Shown piece after piece: positions 36,143 to 45,237 of a stretch of 64,000 nucleotides of DNA (the first letter of the stretch is position 1; every line of letters begins with the position of its first letter). The DNA is taken from NCBI RefSeq assembly GCF_002266435.3, contig NZ_CP029426.2, positions 5,300,001-5,364,000 of the forward strand. The letters are read 5' to 3'. The DNA is from Bradyrhizobium amphicarpaeae (lineage in GTDB: Bacteria > Pseudomonadota > Alphaproteobacteria > Rhizobiales > Xanthobacteraceae). Made by a program: the position numbers and the translations under genes. The notes below the pieces were generated by a model. The model worked only from the letters and a program-made list of their open reading frames with translations, was not told the DNA's origin and made no database searches.

Positions 36143-38986
36143 GTGCCAGCTCATACTAACAACCAAGACTCGGCCATTTCATTCGGGCCATTTCGGCTGT
36201 TTCCCAAGTCCCGGCTCCTGGAGAAGGAAGGGGCGCCGCTTCACGTCGGCGGCCGCGCGCTCGATATTCTCATCCTGCTTGCCGAGCGCCCCGGCGAGGT
36301 CATCGACAAGAGGGAGCTGGTCAAGCGCATCTGGGCCGAGGTGAATGTCGACGAAGGCAGCCTGCGCTTCCATGTCGCAGCGTTGCGCAAGGTGCTCGGC
36401 GATACCGGCAGATCGGCCCGTTATGTCCTCAATGTGCCCGGCCGCGGCTATTGCTTTGTCGCCCCGCTCGCGCAAACAGCCTCGCCGGTCGCGCCGGCCG
36501 CCGAAATCATTCCCCCCCGCTCCCTGCCCGCGCAGCTTGCGAAGATGGTCGGACGCGAGGAGGTCATCGAGAAGATTTCGAACGGCCTGACGCTGTATCG
36601 CTTCATGACCCTGGTCGGTCCGGGCGGCATCGGCAAGACCGCCGTCGCCGTCACGGTCGGGCATCGGCGCTCGGCGGATTTCGGCGGCCGCGTCTTTTTC
36701 GTCGATTTCGGTTCGCTGCGGGACGCCAGCCATGTCCCGACCACCATCGCCGCCGCCCTCGGACTGACCGTCAGCGCGGAGGATCCAACCCCGGCCATCC
36801 TGACATTTCTGAAGAGCGGACCGGCCCTGCTGATCTTCGACAGTTGCGAGCATGTGCTGGACACGCTGGCGCCGCTCGTGGAGCGCATCGTCCGCGAAGC
36901 GCCGCAGCTTCGTGTTCTCGGCACCAGCCGCGAGTCGTTTCGAAGCGAAGGCGAGCGGATCTTCCGGCTGTTTCCGCTGGATTGCCCGCCCGAGCGCGAG
37001 GGCATCGACGTCACAGAGGTTCTCGCCTATCCCGCGGCCCAGCTCTTCGTTGAGCGCATCGCGCAGAGCTCCGGGCCGTTCCAGCTCAGCGCGGAAGAGG
37101 CGCCGCTCGTCGCCAGCATCTGCCGGCGGCTCGACGGCATTGCGCTGGCGATCGAACTCGCGGCGGGCCGTGTCAATGCCTATGGCATCGCCGGCACCGC
37201 CGCCCTGCTCGACAGCCGCTTCTCGCTGCAATGGCGCGGACGGCGCACGGCCGTCCCGCGGCACCAGACGCTCGCCGCCGCGCTCGACTGGAGCTACGAC
37301 CTGCTGCCTGCGGCGGAAAGCGCCACCTTGCGACGATTGTCGGTGTTCGCTGGACCCTTCGCGCCGGAGGCGGCCGCAACGGTCGCATCCGGCGATGGCC
37401 TCAGCACCCCGGAGACGCTGGAGGCGATCGACAGCTTGGTCACCAAATCGCTGATCTCGCCATCCGGCTCGCGGGCGCTGCGCTATCGGCTGCTCGACAC
37501 CACGCGCACCTACGCGCTTGGGAAGCTGAACGAGCTCGGCGAAACCAGGCAGTTCGCGCGGCGTCATGCCGAGCATTTTCGCGATTTCTTCGAGCGCGCG
37601 GCGGCCAGCATTTCGACGCCGCTGCCTGAATGGCTCAGCGCCTATGGCGGTGAGCTGGACAATGTGCGAACCGCGCTGGACTGGGCCTTCGCACCCGACG
37701 GCGACGCCGAACTCGGCATCGCACTGACGGCGACCGCGGTGACCCTGTGGGTGCGCCTTTCGCTGTTCGCCGAATGCCGCGAGCGCTGCAGAACGGCACT
37801 GGCGGCGCTCGGCGACGACCGCGGCAACGACCGCATCCGCATGCAGCTCCTGTCGGCACTTGGCTGGTCGCTCATGTACGGCGAGGGCCGCGCGCGCGAG
37901 GCGCGCCCGATCCTCGAGACGACCCTCGAGCTGGCCGAGCGCCTCGACGACAAGGATTTCCGGCTGCGCGCGCTGTGGGGCTTGAGCATCGACCAGTTCA
38001 ACAACGGGCAATTCGGCAAGGCCCGCGCACTCGCCGACCGCTTTGCGGATGTCGCGGCGAACTCGCCCGATAAAACCGATCTCATGCTTGGCGACCGGCT
38101 GATGGCCGTCGCGCTGCACTACCTGGGGGATCAGAACGAGGCGCGCCAGCGCATCGACCGGGTGAACGCCTCGCTGCATGTGCTGGTGGAGAAGCCGAAA
38201 ATCTTCCCGCTCGATCTCAGGATATCGACGCAATATTTCCGGGCCCGCATCCTGTGGCTGCAGGGCCTCGCCGATCAGGCCCGGGCGCTCGCCGCCAACA
38301 ACATCGAAGAAGGCCGTGCCAACGGCCATGCGCTGACCTTCTGCAGCGTGCTGGGGCAGGCCGCCTGCCCGATCGCGTTCTGGTCCGGCGATTTCGACGC
38401 CGCCGAGCGCCACGGCGCCGAGCTGTTCGAGCACACCGAGCGCCATGCGATCCGGCTGTGGGGCTTGTGGGCGCGGGCCTTCAACGCCGCGGTCATAGCC
38501 AGGCGCGGCGACATCGCCAACGGCCTGCCGCTCCTGCGCGAAGAGCTCAACCGCGCCGGCGATGCGCGCTTCCTGCCGCGCTTTCTGCCGCTGCTCGGCG
38601 AGCTCGCCGCGTGCTTCCTCGAGGCCGACCAGGTCGACCGCGGCCTCGGCGTGATCGAGGACGTCCTCACTCGTTGCAACGACCGGCAGGAACTCTGGTA
38701 TCTTCCGGAGCTGCTCCGCATCAAGGGAGAATTGATGCAGAGAAGCGCGCGGGATTCGGACGAGGCCGAGGCGCGCTTTCGCGAGGCGATGGGCATCGCC
38801 GCACAGCAGGGCGCGCGCTTCTGGGAGCTTCGATGCGCGACCAGCCTCGCGCGGTCGCTGAGCGGGACCGGCCGGAGCGCGGAAGCCTTGGCAGTCTTGC
38901 AACGCGTATGCGGACCTTTCGGCGAGGGCGCCATCTTCGCAGACATCCGAAGCGCGCGCGATCTGATCGAGCAGCTCCGTACCTGA
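36143..38986 (+). CDS. large winged-helix / STAND-like ATPase / TPR-like regulator, paralogue 1
   Basis: This is a 947-residue regulator. Domain order: an OmpR/PhoB-type winged helix (about residues 12-108, ending in VLNVPGRGYCFVAPL), then an NB-ARC-like ATPase. The ATPase has Walker A GPGGIGKT at 159-166, Walker B LLIFDSCEHV, sensor LGTSRES and GIALAIELAAGR. About 400 residues of helical TPR-like repeats follow. In this architecture the tail senses a signal and the ATPase gates DNA binding, as in other STAND regulators. The GTG start at 36143 aligns with the GTG of paralogue 2 (VP..TN.QDS.I.FGPFRLF). It shares a 20-bp upstream block with that gene. Signal and targets are unknown. Confidence 0.88.
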   Translation: MPAHTNNQDSAISFGPFRLFPKSRLLEKEGAPLHVGGRALDILILLAERPGEVIDKRELVKRIWAEVNVDEGSLRFHVAALRKVLGDTGRSARYVLNVPGRGYCFVAPLAQTASPVAPAAEIIPPRSLPAQLAKMVGREEVIEKISNGLTLYRFMTLVGPGGIGKTAVAVTVGHRRSADFGGRVFFVDFGSLRDASHVPTTIAAALGLTVSAEDPTPAILTFLKSGPALLIFDSCEHVLDTLAPLVERIVREAPQLRVLGTSRESFRSEGERIFRLFPLDCPPEREGIDVTEVLAYPAAQLFVERIAQSSGPFQLSAEEAPLVASICRRLDGIALAIELAAGRVNAYGIAGTAALLDSRFSLQWRGRRTAVPRHQTLAAALDWSYDLLPAAESATLRRLSVFAGPFAPEAAATVASGDGLSTPETLEAIDSLVTKSLISPSGSRALRYRLLDTTRTYALGKLNELGETRQFARRHAEHFRDFFERAAASISTPLPEWLSAYGGELDNVRTALDWAFAPDGDAELGIALTATAVTLWVRLSLFAECRERCRTALAALGDDRGNDRIRMQLLSALGWSLMYGEGRAREARPILETTLELAERLDDKDFRLRALWGLSIDQFNNGQFGKARALADRFADVAANSPDKTDLMLGDRLMAVALHYLGDQNEARQRIDRVNASLHVLVEKPKIFPLDLRISTQYFRARILWLQGLADQARALAANNIEEGRANGHALTFCSVLGQAACPIAFWSGDFDAAERHGAELFEHTERHAIRLWGLWARAFNAAVIARRGDIANGLPLLREELNRAGDARFLPRFLPLLGELAACFLEADQVDRGLGVIEDVLTRCNDRQELWYLPELLRIKGELMQRSARDSDEAEARFREAMGIAAQQGARFWELRCATSLARSLSGTGRSAEALAVLQRVCGPFGEGAIFADIRSARDLIEQLRT

Positions 38987-39005
38987 CGGACGCGTCGCGG
39001 CCGAT

Positions 39006-39944
39006 TCAGCCAGTCCGCGAAATGAACCCGGGCACGCCGGTCTCCACCACCGCGTTGAACCTGACATTGGTCGTGATCTCGTCTCGCATCTGGCGCATGG
39101 CGTCTTCAGGCAGGGCCGAGATGTCGAGGTTCTCCCGGATTCGCCCCGGATTGGTCGAGGTCGTCAAGAACGCCGTGCCGCGCTGTACGGCCCACGCCAG
39201 TGCGACCTGCGCCGGGGTCTTGTGCACGCGCCGCGCGATCGCCGTGATGACGGGGTCTTCCAGCACGCGCGGCTCCATCGCATGTCCGAGCGCCGCGAAG
39301 GCCTGAAGCACGATGCCATGCGTGCGGCAGAAGTCGAGCAGTTCCCGTTCGGGGAGATATGGATGGGCTTCCACCTGCACCATGGCCGGCCTGATCCGCG
39401 CGACCGCAACGATCTCTCGCAACTTCTCCAGGGTTATGTCCGACAGGCCGATCGACTTGCAGTGCCCCTCGTCCACGAGGCGCTCCAGCGCCTGCCAAGT
39501 CTCCACAAGCGTCACGCCCGAATCGTAGATGACCTGCCCGCTTGCGTCCCGCGGATCCTGGTCGTCGCCGGGCTGAAAGGCAAAGGGCGTGTGGATGATA
39601 TAGCAGTCGATGTCGTCGAGCCCCAGGCGCCTGCGGCTGGCATCGAAGGCAGGTTTCACCCGCTCCGGCCGATGATTGGTATTCCACAGCTTCGTCGTCA
39701 CGAACAGGTCCTGACGCCGAAGCGTCCCGGCCTTGAACGCATCCTGAATCGCATCGCCGACGGCCGCTTCGTTGCGATAGCGCTCGGCACAGTCGAGATG
39801 TCGAAATCCGGCTTCCAGTGCGGCCTTCGTGGCCTGTTTGGTCACGACCGGATCGGGAATGAGCGTGCCAAATCCCACAGCAGGAATCGACACCGACCCA
39901 TGGGTGAGAATCCGGGTGTCACGAAGTGAATCCGAAATCGTCAT
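39006..39944 (-). CDS. aldo/keto reductase
   Basis: This is a 312-residue NADPH-dependent reductase of the AKR fold. The catalytic set is visible: Asp in HLDCAERY, Tyr of the same block, Lys in TTKLWN and His in CYIIHTPF. The cofactor-binding end shows the usual LTTSTNPGRIRENLD. It reduces aldehydes or ketones; the substrate is not predictable. An AGGGAG precedes ATG 39944. It is convergent with regulator 1. Confidence 0.9.
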   Translation of the reverse strand: MTISDSLRDTRILTHGSVSIPAVGFGTLIPDPVVTKQATKAALEAGFRHLDCAERYRNEAAVGDAIQDAFKAGTLRRQDLFVTTKLWNTNHRPERVKPAFDASRRRLGLDDIDCYIIHTPFAFQPGDDQDPRDASGQVIYDSGVTLVETWQALERLVDEGHCKSIGLSDITLEKLREIVAVARIRPAMVQVEAHPYLPERELLDFCRTHGIVLQAFAALGHAMEPRVLEDPVITAIARRVHKTPAQVALAWAVQRGTAFLTTSTNPGRIRENLDISALPEDAMRQMRDEITTNVRFNAVVETGVPGFISRTG

Positions 39945-40029
39945 GCTGATACTCCCTTGTTGAACGCTCGCCGGCGGCGGGCGAAATGATCGAGGTTGGC
40001 AGATAGGACGTCACTTCGTCTCCCCGGCA

Positions 40030-41526
40030 TCAGCCGGCGGGACGCGGCTTGCGCAGGAAGAACACGAGCGGGATCACGACGAGCATCGCGAACATCAGGA
40101 TCTCGAACTGGTCGATGACCGCGACCGTGGCTGCCTGATGCGTGACCATGCCGTTAAGAGCGGCAAGGCCGGGTTTGCCGATCGGGCCGGCGGCATTTGC
40201 CGCAACGCGAAACGGCGTGAGATGCTTGGCGAGCGCGACGTGCAGCGCCTGGGTGTTGGCATAGAAGAAGAGCTGGACCACCGCGATGCCTATGGTGCTG
40301 CCATAGAGGCGCGACAGGTTGATCAGCGCGCTGCCCTCTGGGCGAAGTTTTGGATCGAGCGTGCCGAACGCGGCCCTCGCGAGCGCCGGCAACAGCATGC
40401 CGAGACCCGCGCCCTGGAGGAAACCGGCTTCGACGACCGGCCGCCAGTCCATGGCCGGCGAGTAGCCGAGCATCAGCCAGTTGGCATAGACCACCAGCGT
40501 CATTCCCCCCACGAGGAATGGCCGGTAATCGACCTGCCCCGGAACGAGGCTGGTCAGCACCAGCGCTCCCACCAGCGCCACGCCGCGCGGAATGCTCATG
40601 TAGCCGGTGGTGTCGACGGGATAGTTGAGCAACTCCTCCAGCATCGGCGACGTCAGCGCCAGCGTCGGCAGCAAGACGAAACCGAGGGCGAAGGAGATCA
40701 CCGTGGAGAGGACGAGATTGCGGTCCCGAAACAGCGCCGTGCGGAGAAAATGTTCCCTTGTCGTCATGACATGCACGACGAAGAGATAGAAACCCAGCAC
40801 CGAGGCGCCTGCCTCGACCCAGATCTCGGTCGAGGCGAACCATTCGAGGCGCTCGCCGCGATCCAGCAGCATCTGCAGCCCGATCATGCCGACGGAGAAG
40901 GTCGTCAGGCCGAAGAAGTCGAACGACTTGCTTCGCTCCGACCGCTTCTCGCTCAACAACGAGGCCATCGTCAGCAATATGAATACCGTCATCGGCAGGC
41001 TGCCATAGAAGATCGACGGCCAGCCGCAATATTCGCTGAGCCAGCCCCCGATGGCGGGACCGGTGCTGATGCCAAGCAAGGAGCAGACGGTCCATGCGAG
41101 ACTCATGCGCGCATGGCGCGGCGCCGGTGTCACCTCCAGAAGGATCGCCAGCGAGAGCGGCGCGAGCGGTCCGCTGGCCGCGCCCTGCAGAATCCTGGCC
41201 AGCACGAACTGGATCGACGTCGTCGCCAGCGTGTCGAGCACGAGGCCCAACGCGAAGATCGCGAGGGCTGTTTGATAGACCGCCTTGCGGCCATAGCGTC
41301 CCGCGAGCCATTGCGTGACCGACATGGTCACGGCGCTCGCCGCGATATAGGAGGAGAACACCCAGCCGACCTCGTCGTTCGCCATCGAGAGCGTCGCCTG
41401 GATATGCGGGAGCGCGGCGTTCGGCACGGAAATGTTGACCGCCTGCATATAGGTCGCCAGCAACGCCGCCGCGGAGATCGCGGAACGACCGTCGGCCGCG
41501 GTGGTCGGTGGGAGGGATGTACTCAT
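40030..41526 (-). CDS. DHA2-family MFS efflux pump, EmrB-like
   Basis: This is a 498-residue transporter with about fourteen transmembrane segments, in the EmrB/QacA style. The loop motif WLAGRYGRKAVYQ lies between helices 2 and 3, and the antiporter motif C region LLGISTGPAIGGWLSEYCGWPSIFY follows. It overlaps the membrane-fusion gene by 4 bp (ATGA), so both are one operon. It expels hydrophobic toxicants together with the adaptor. Confidence 0.9.
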   Translation of the reverse strand: MSTSLPPTTAADGRSAISAAALLATYMQAVNISVPNAALPHIQATLSMANDEVGWVFSSYIAASAVTMSVTQWLAGRYGRKAVYQTALAIFALGLVLDTLATTSIQFVLARILQGAASGPLAPLSLAILLEVTPAPRHARMSLAWTVCSLLGISTGPAIGGWLSEYCGWPSIFYGSLPMTVFILLTMASLLSEKRSERSKSFDFFGLTTFSVGMIGLQMLLDRGERLEWFASTEIWVEAGASVLGFYLFVVHVMTTREHFLRTALFRDRNLVLSTVISFALGFVLLPTLALTSPMLEELLNYPVDTTGYMSIPRGVALVGALVLTSLVPGQVDYRPFLVGGMTLVVYANWLMLGYSPAMDWRPVVEAGFLQGAGLGMLLPALARAAFGTLDPKLRPEGSALINLSRLYGSTIGIAVVQLFFYANTQALHVALAKHLTPFRVAANAAGPIGKPGLAALNGMVTHQAATVAVIDQFEILMFAMLVVIPLVFFLRKPRPAG

Positions 41527-42668
41527 TTGACACCCGTCGCGAGCGCGGGTTGGAGCAGATGCAGCCAGTTGCGACGATGGCCGGTATCGACCCGCGCCGT
41601 CACGCTGATGCCGGAGAATAGCGGCCGGGCAGAATCCGGGTCGTCGATCTCGAGACGCACCGGCAGCCGCTGCACGACTTTGACCCAGTTTCCGGTCGCA
41701 TTCTCCGGCGGCAGGACCGAGAAGTCCGATCCGGTACCGGGACTCATGCTGACGATATGGGCCGTGAATTTGCGATCCGGATAGGCGTCGACGTCGATCG
41801 TCGCCTGCTGGCCCGGCTGCATGTGCGTCAGACCGGTCTCGCGAAAATTCGCCTCGATCCAGACGTCGCGGCTCGACATCAGCGAAAACGTGGGCGCCCC
41901 CGCATTGACGAAGCCTCCGACCTGGAGATCGTCGACTTTCGTCACGATGCCATCGTCGGGCGCCCTCACCGTGGCGTAGGAGAGATCGAGCCGCGCACGG
42001 TCGAGCTGCGCCCTGGCCGCACGGACCGTCGGATGGCGGTCCGCATCGATATCGGGATCGCCGTCGAGTGCGACGACCGTGTTGGCGATCTGCTGTTCGA
42101 TCGACGCCATCCGATGGCGCGCCACCTTGAGATCGGTCTCGGCCCGCTCGTAAACCGCGCGCGGCGTGAAGTCGGACGCGACCAGCGTCTTCTTGCGATC
42201 AAACTCGCGCTCGTCGAAGGAGGCCGTCTCCTTGGCCGATTGCAGTTCTGCCTGCTGCTGGCGGTAGGTCGCCTTGAGCGAGTCGATCTGCAGCCTGGCG
42301 CTGCCGAGCCGCGCTTCGGCCTGATCGACGGCGATCTGATACGGCTCGGGGTCGATGCGAAACAGGAGTTGGCCCTGCCGGACGCGCTCGTTGTCGCGCA
42401 CGGCGATCTCGACCGCCTGGCCTGCCACCCGCGCGTTGATCGTGACCTTCGCGGCACGTACGAATGCATCGTCGGTCACGACATATTGCTCCTGTGCCAG
42501 GTACATGAAGCCGCCGATCACGGCGGCCGCGGCCGGCAGCACCACCATCAGGGGCCGGCGTAGCCGACCGGCAAGATTTGCTCCGAACAGCGGAGCAACC
42601 GCTTCGCTCTCGCGTCGGCTGCTGCGATCACCCAGCCACCCGCCGATTGGCGCAAAATTCAAACGCAT
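41523..42668 (-). CDS. HlyD-family membrane fusion protein, EmrA-like
   Basis: This is a 381-residue adaptor. An N-terminal cytoplasmic part is followed by one transmembrane helix (RPLMVVLPAAAAVIGGFMYLA), then a lipoyl-like/barrel region split by a long coiled-coil hairpin (about 130-220). The family block INARVAGQAVEIAVRDNERVRQGQLLFRID is clear. It links the MFS pump to an outer-membrane channel not encoded here. GAGGG precedes the ATG. A TetR-type operator lies 28 bp upstream. Confidence 0.9.
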   Translation of the reverse strand: MRLNFAPIGGWLGDRSSRRESEAVAPLFGANLAGRLRRPLMVVLPAAAAVIGGFMYLAQEQYVVTDDAFVRAAKVTINARVAGQAVEIAVRDNERVRQGQLLFRIDPEPYQIAVDQAEARLGSARLQIDSLKATYRQQQAELQSAKETASFDEREFDRKKTLVASDFTPRAVYERAETDLKVARHRMASIEQQIANTVVALDGDPDIDADRHPTVRAARAQLDRARLDLSYATVRAPDDGIVTKVDDLQVGGFVNAGAPTFSLMSSRDVWIEANFRETGLTHMQPGQQATIDVDAYPDRKFTAHIVSMSPGTGSDFSVLPPENATGNWVKVVQRLPVRLEIDDPDSARPLFSGISVTARVDTGHRRNWLHLLQPALATGVK

Positions 42669-42695
42669 CGGAAAGCCCTCGTTTCGTCCATTTAC

Positions 42696-42707
42696 TAACG
42701 ATCGTTA
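42696..42707. promoter_or_regulatory. operator-like palindrome of the efflux operon
   Basis: TAACGATCGTTA is a perfect 12-bp palindrome, 28 bp before the membrane fusion gene and followed by CAAAATAT. An imperfect copy is at 42759. Confidence 0.7.
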
Positions 42708-42758
42708 CAAAATATTGTGCTGGCGATCGGGGATCAAGGGGGCGGTCATTGATTTTTA

Positions 42759-42770
42759 TAACGAGTCATA
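42759..42770. promoter_or_regulatory. second, imperfect operator copy before the TetR gene
   Basis: TAACGAGTCATA followed by CAAATATATGTG resembles the palindrome at 42696 and its flank (TAACGATCGTTA, CAAAATATTGTG). It lies 41 bp before the TetR start, so the two copies face the two divergent promoters. Confidence 0.6.
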
Positions 42771-42811
42771 CAAATATATGTGCAGGACACGGCAACCAGG
42801 AAGCGGGCGAA

Positions 42812-43438
42812 ATGGCACGAAAGAAGAGCGATACGGGCGCGGCTCGCCGCGGTCGGCCGGCCGCCTACGACGCGGAGACGGCTCTCAGGCAGGCCACGGA
42901 CACATTCTGGCGGGCGGGCTACTCCGGCACATCACTGGACAAGATCGCCGCCGCGACCGGCATGAGCCCGCCAAGTCTCTACGCGGCATTCGGCAACAAG
43001 CACGCGCTCTACCTCGAAGCGCTCGCACGCTATTGGGAGATGAGCCTGGCTGCGACGCGCGAGGCACTTGCAGGGGACCATCCCCTGGACGAAGCCTTGA
43101 TGCTGGCCTACGAGGCGGCGCTCTCGATCTATTTCTCGGGCAAGGGAACCGCCCGGGGCTGCTTCGTGGTCGGAACCGCGGTGACCGAAGTCGCGGAAGA
43201 TGCAGCGATCCGGGGCAGTGTCGCAGCGGGACTCCGGGCGATCGATGCCGATTTCGAGGCGCGCTTCCGCCTGGCGCAAGAGCGGGGCGAGCTGAAGGCG
43301 ACTGCCGACCCTGCCGCGCTCGCGCTTCTTGCCGCAGCCACGATGCAGACCATCGCGATTCGTGCCCGCGCAGGTGCCCGCCGTGCCGATCTGCGAGAGC
43401 TTGCCCGGAAGGCCGTCGGCGTGATCTGCGGCAAGTAG
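42812..43438 (+). CDS. TetR/AcrR-family repressor of the adjacent efflux pair
   Basis: This is a 208-residue repressor. After a basic start (ARKKSDTGAARRGRP) comes the TetR helix-turn-helix (YSGTSLDKIAAATGMSPPSLYAAFGNKHALYLEAL, about 38-72), then a helical ligand domain with a single cysteine-containing segment GTARGCFVVGTAVTEVAE. It is divergent from the Emr-type operon with two related palindromes between, so it is its likely repressor. GGAAG lies before ATG 42812. The 152 bp after it show no gene. Confidence 0.88.
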   Translation: MARKKSDTGAARRGRPAAYDAETALRQATDTFWRAGYSGTSLDKIAAATGMSPPSLYAAFGNKHALYLEALARYWEMSLAATREALAGDHPLDEALMLAYEAALSIYFSGKGTARGCFVVGTAVTEVAEDAAIRGSVAAGLRAIDADFEARFRLAQERGELKATADPAALALLAAATMQTIAIRARAGARRADLRELARKAVGVICGK

Positions 43439-43590
43439 AGCCTGCCGGCGGCAAACGCTGCCGGCAACGCGAGAAGAGCAGCCTCTGCATGCGCCCGCCT
43501 TCCCATCAGAAACCGGCGACGTCTTCCACCACCGCGCCGACCCATCACTTCCGGATCGCGCGATAGACGAAATCCGTCGCCCCTGGGTTG

Positions 43591-44106
43591 CTACCCTCCC
43601 GCAGCCATCGCGCGGCGCGGCAGCTTCCAATCCGGCCGGATGAAGTGGCAGGTGTAGCCGTCCGGATAACGTTCGAGATAGTCCTGATGCTCGGGCTCGG
43701 CTTCCCAGAACTCTCCTGCGGGCGCGACCTCGGTCACCACCTTGCCCGGCCACAAGCCTGAGGCTTCGACGTCGGCAATGGTGTCTTCGGCGATCCGCTT
43801 CTGTTCGTCGCTGGTATAGAAGATCGCGGAGCGATAGCTGGTGCCCCGATCGTTGCCCTGGCGATTGAGCGTGGAGGGATCGTGGATCTGGAAGAAGAAT
43901 TCCAGCATCGTCCGGAAGCTGGTCTTGGCTGGATCGAACATGATTTCGATCGCCTCGGCGTGGCCTTCGTGGTTGCGGTAGGTCGCGTTCTTCACCGCAC
44001 CGCCGGTGTAGCCGACGCGTGTCGAGATCACGCCCGGCTGCTTGCGGATCAGATCCTGCATGCCCCAAAAGCAGCCTCCGGCCAAAACTGCGCGTTCCAT
44101 CGTCAT
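43591..44106 (-). CDS. msrA: peptide methionine sulfoxide reductase MsrA
   Basis: This is a 171-residue repair enzyme reducing methionine-S-sulfoxide in proteins. The catalytic motif GGCFWGMQ is at about 10-17, with later blocks VGYTGG and [19 protein letters not shown]. The start at 44106 has AGGGAG upstream; a longer reading to 44157 overlaps the cupin gene. It sits in a three-gene oxidative-stress cluster (OsmC, cupin, MsrA). Confidence 0.95.
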   Translation of the reverse strand: MTMERAVLAGGCFWGMQDLIRKQPGVISTRVGYTGGAVKNATYRNHEGHAEAIEIMFDPAKTSFRTMLEFFFQIHDPSTLNRQGNDRGTSYRSAIFYTSDEQKRIAEDTIADVEASGLWPGKVVTEVAPAGEFWEAEPEHQDYLERYPDGYTCHFIRPDWKLPRRAMAAGG

Positions 44107-44134
44107 TTGATGCTCCCTTGGTTTCTCGAGATGC

Positions 44135-44590
44135 TTACCTTTGCTCTGCAATCCCATGCAAGCGCGGGTCGTCCTTGTCGTCGTGATATTCGAGGCCCAG
44201 CGGCCCGATCGCGCTCACCTGCGTGACATACTCGCCGGACTTCGCCCAATGGAAATGCCAGGTCTCGCCGGGCAGCACGATAACACTGCCCGGCGGATAG
44301 GCCCCGACTTTATCGCCGTCAAAACTCTCGCCGAGCCCGATGTAGAACACGCCCGACATGACCGTGTAGATGCGGTCCTCGGGATGCTTGTGCGGCATCA
44401 GCCTGGTGCCGCCGGGCACCTTGACCCGAACCACGTAAGGTCCTTGCTCGGCGGGATGTCCCACCATGACGGCCAGCCGGGCGCCCGGCGGGAATGCCGG
44501 GAAGGGCTGCCACGCGATATCCTCTGGCAGGATCGCCCGGAACCTGTCTTCATCCGGCTGATGTTGGCGAGGCAGATCCTGACGCGACAT
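44135..44590 (-). CDS. cupin-domain protein
   Basis: This is a 151-residue single cupin. Cupin motif 1 is in [22 protein letters not shown] and motif 2 in [18 protein letters not shown], with the usual metal-binding His and Glu. Function is unknown; similar small cupins are associated with dioxygenases, isomerases or regulators. It lies between osmC and msrA on the same strand, with an intact ribosome site (GGAGC). Confidence 0.85.
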   Translation of the reverse strand: MSRQDLPRQHQPDEDRFRAILPEDIAWQPFPAFPPGARLAVMVGHPAEQGPYVVRVKVPGGTRLMPHKHPEDRIYTVMSGVFYIGLGESFDGDKVGAYPPGSVIVLPGETWHFHWAKSGEYVTQVSAIGPLGLEYHDDKDDPRLHGIAEQR

Positions 44591-44610
44591 GGCGGGCTCC
44601 TTCCGTTCGC

Positions 44611-45033
44611 TCAGCCGAGCTTGGCGTCGAGCGTGATCTCGGCGTTGAGCACCTTCGACACCGGGCAGTTCTTCTCGGCTTCACCGGCGATCTTGGCAAA
44701 GCCGGCCTCGTCGAGGTTCGGCACCTTGGCGCGCAAGGTGAGCGCGGATTTGCTGATCTTGAAGCCCTTGCCTTCGGGCTCCAGGGTCACGGCGGCTTCG
44801 GTCGAGAGCTCGTCCGGCGTGAAACCTGCCATCTGAAGACCAAAGGCCAGCGCCATCGTAAAACAGCCGGCATGAGCCGCCGCGATCAACTCCTCGGGAT
44901 TGGTGCCCTTCTCGTTCTCGAAACGGGTCTTGAACGAATATGGCGTCTCGGCGAGCACACCGGATTCGCTCGATAGCTGACCGGTGCCGTCGCGGCCGGT
45001 GCCCTTCCATACTGCCTTTGCCTTGCGGATCAT
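44611..45033 (-). CDS. OsmC-family peroxiredoxin
   Basis: This is a 140-residue protein with the two redox cysteines of OsmC/Ohr proteins: one in AAAHAGCFTMAL and one in AEKNCPVSKVL. It detoxifies organic hydroperoxides. The N-terminus RKAKAVWKGTGRDGTG and the GTNPEELIAAAHAG loop point to OsmC rather than Ohr. A strong GAGGAG precedes ATG 45033. Confidence 0.92.
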   Translation of the reverse strand: MIRKAKAVWKGTGRDGTGQLSSESGVLAETPYSFKTRFENEKGTNPEELIAAAHAGCFTMALAFGLQMAGFTPDELSTEAAVTLEPEGKGFKISKSALTLRAKVPNLDEAGFAKIAGEAEKNCPVSKVLNAEITLDAKLG

Positions 45034-45143
45034 CTCAATTCTCCTCGTTTGTTTTGCACACCGGCACTCTGTACCGATGGAAGGCGGCATCGGCGTGACC
45101 GCCCGCCGCCGCTCCAACCGGCCGAGCGTCGCGGCGGTTCCGT

Positions 45144-45236
45144 CAAATCCCGTTCCGATGACGTCGGAACGGGATTTGATTCTTGTTTTGACGCGTTTTC
45201 TTCACGCGAACCGGCATCCACTTCGCTCGAAAACGC
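45144..45236. repeat. two-palindrome intergenic element (RIME-like)
   Basis: The first palindrome has perfect 15-nt arms (45144-45158 and 45164-45178). The second has GCGTTTTC (45193-45200) paired with GAAAACGC (45229-45236). This pair of palindromes resembles the mosaic elements known between genes in rhizobia. It fills most of the gap between osmC and the enoyl-CoA hydratase gene. Confidence 0.75.
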
Positions 45237-45237
45237 T

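Noticed and set aside
36179..39067. A 962-codon open frame antisense to regulator 1 (and similar long antisense frames at 49354-52305, 53106-55340, 28642-31110 and 12047-13819)
   Set aside because: They run exactly opposite to well-recognised genes and encode Arg-, Gly- and Gln-rich or repetitive-looking proteins without motifs. They come from the high-GC third codon positions of the real genes.
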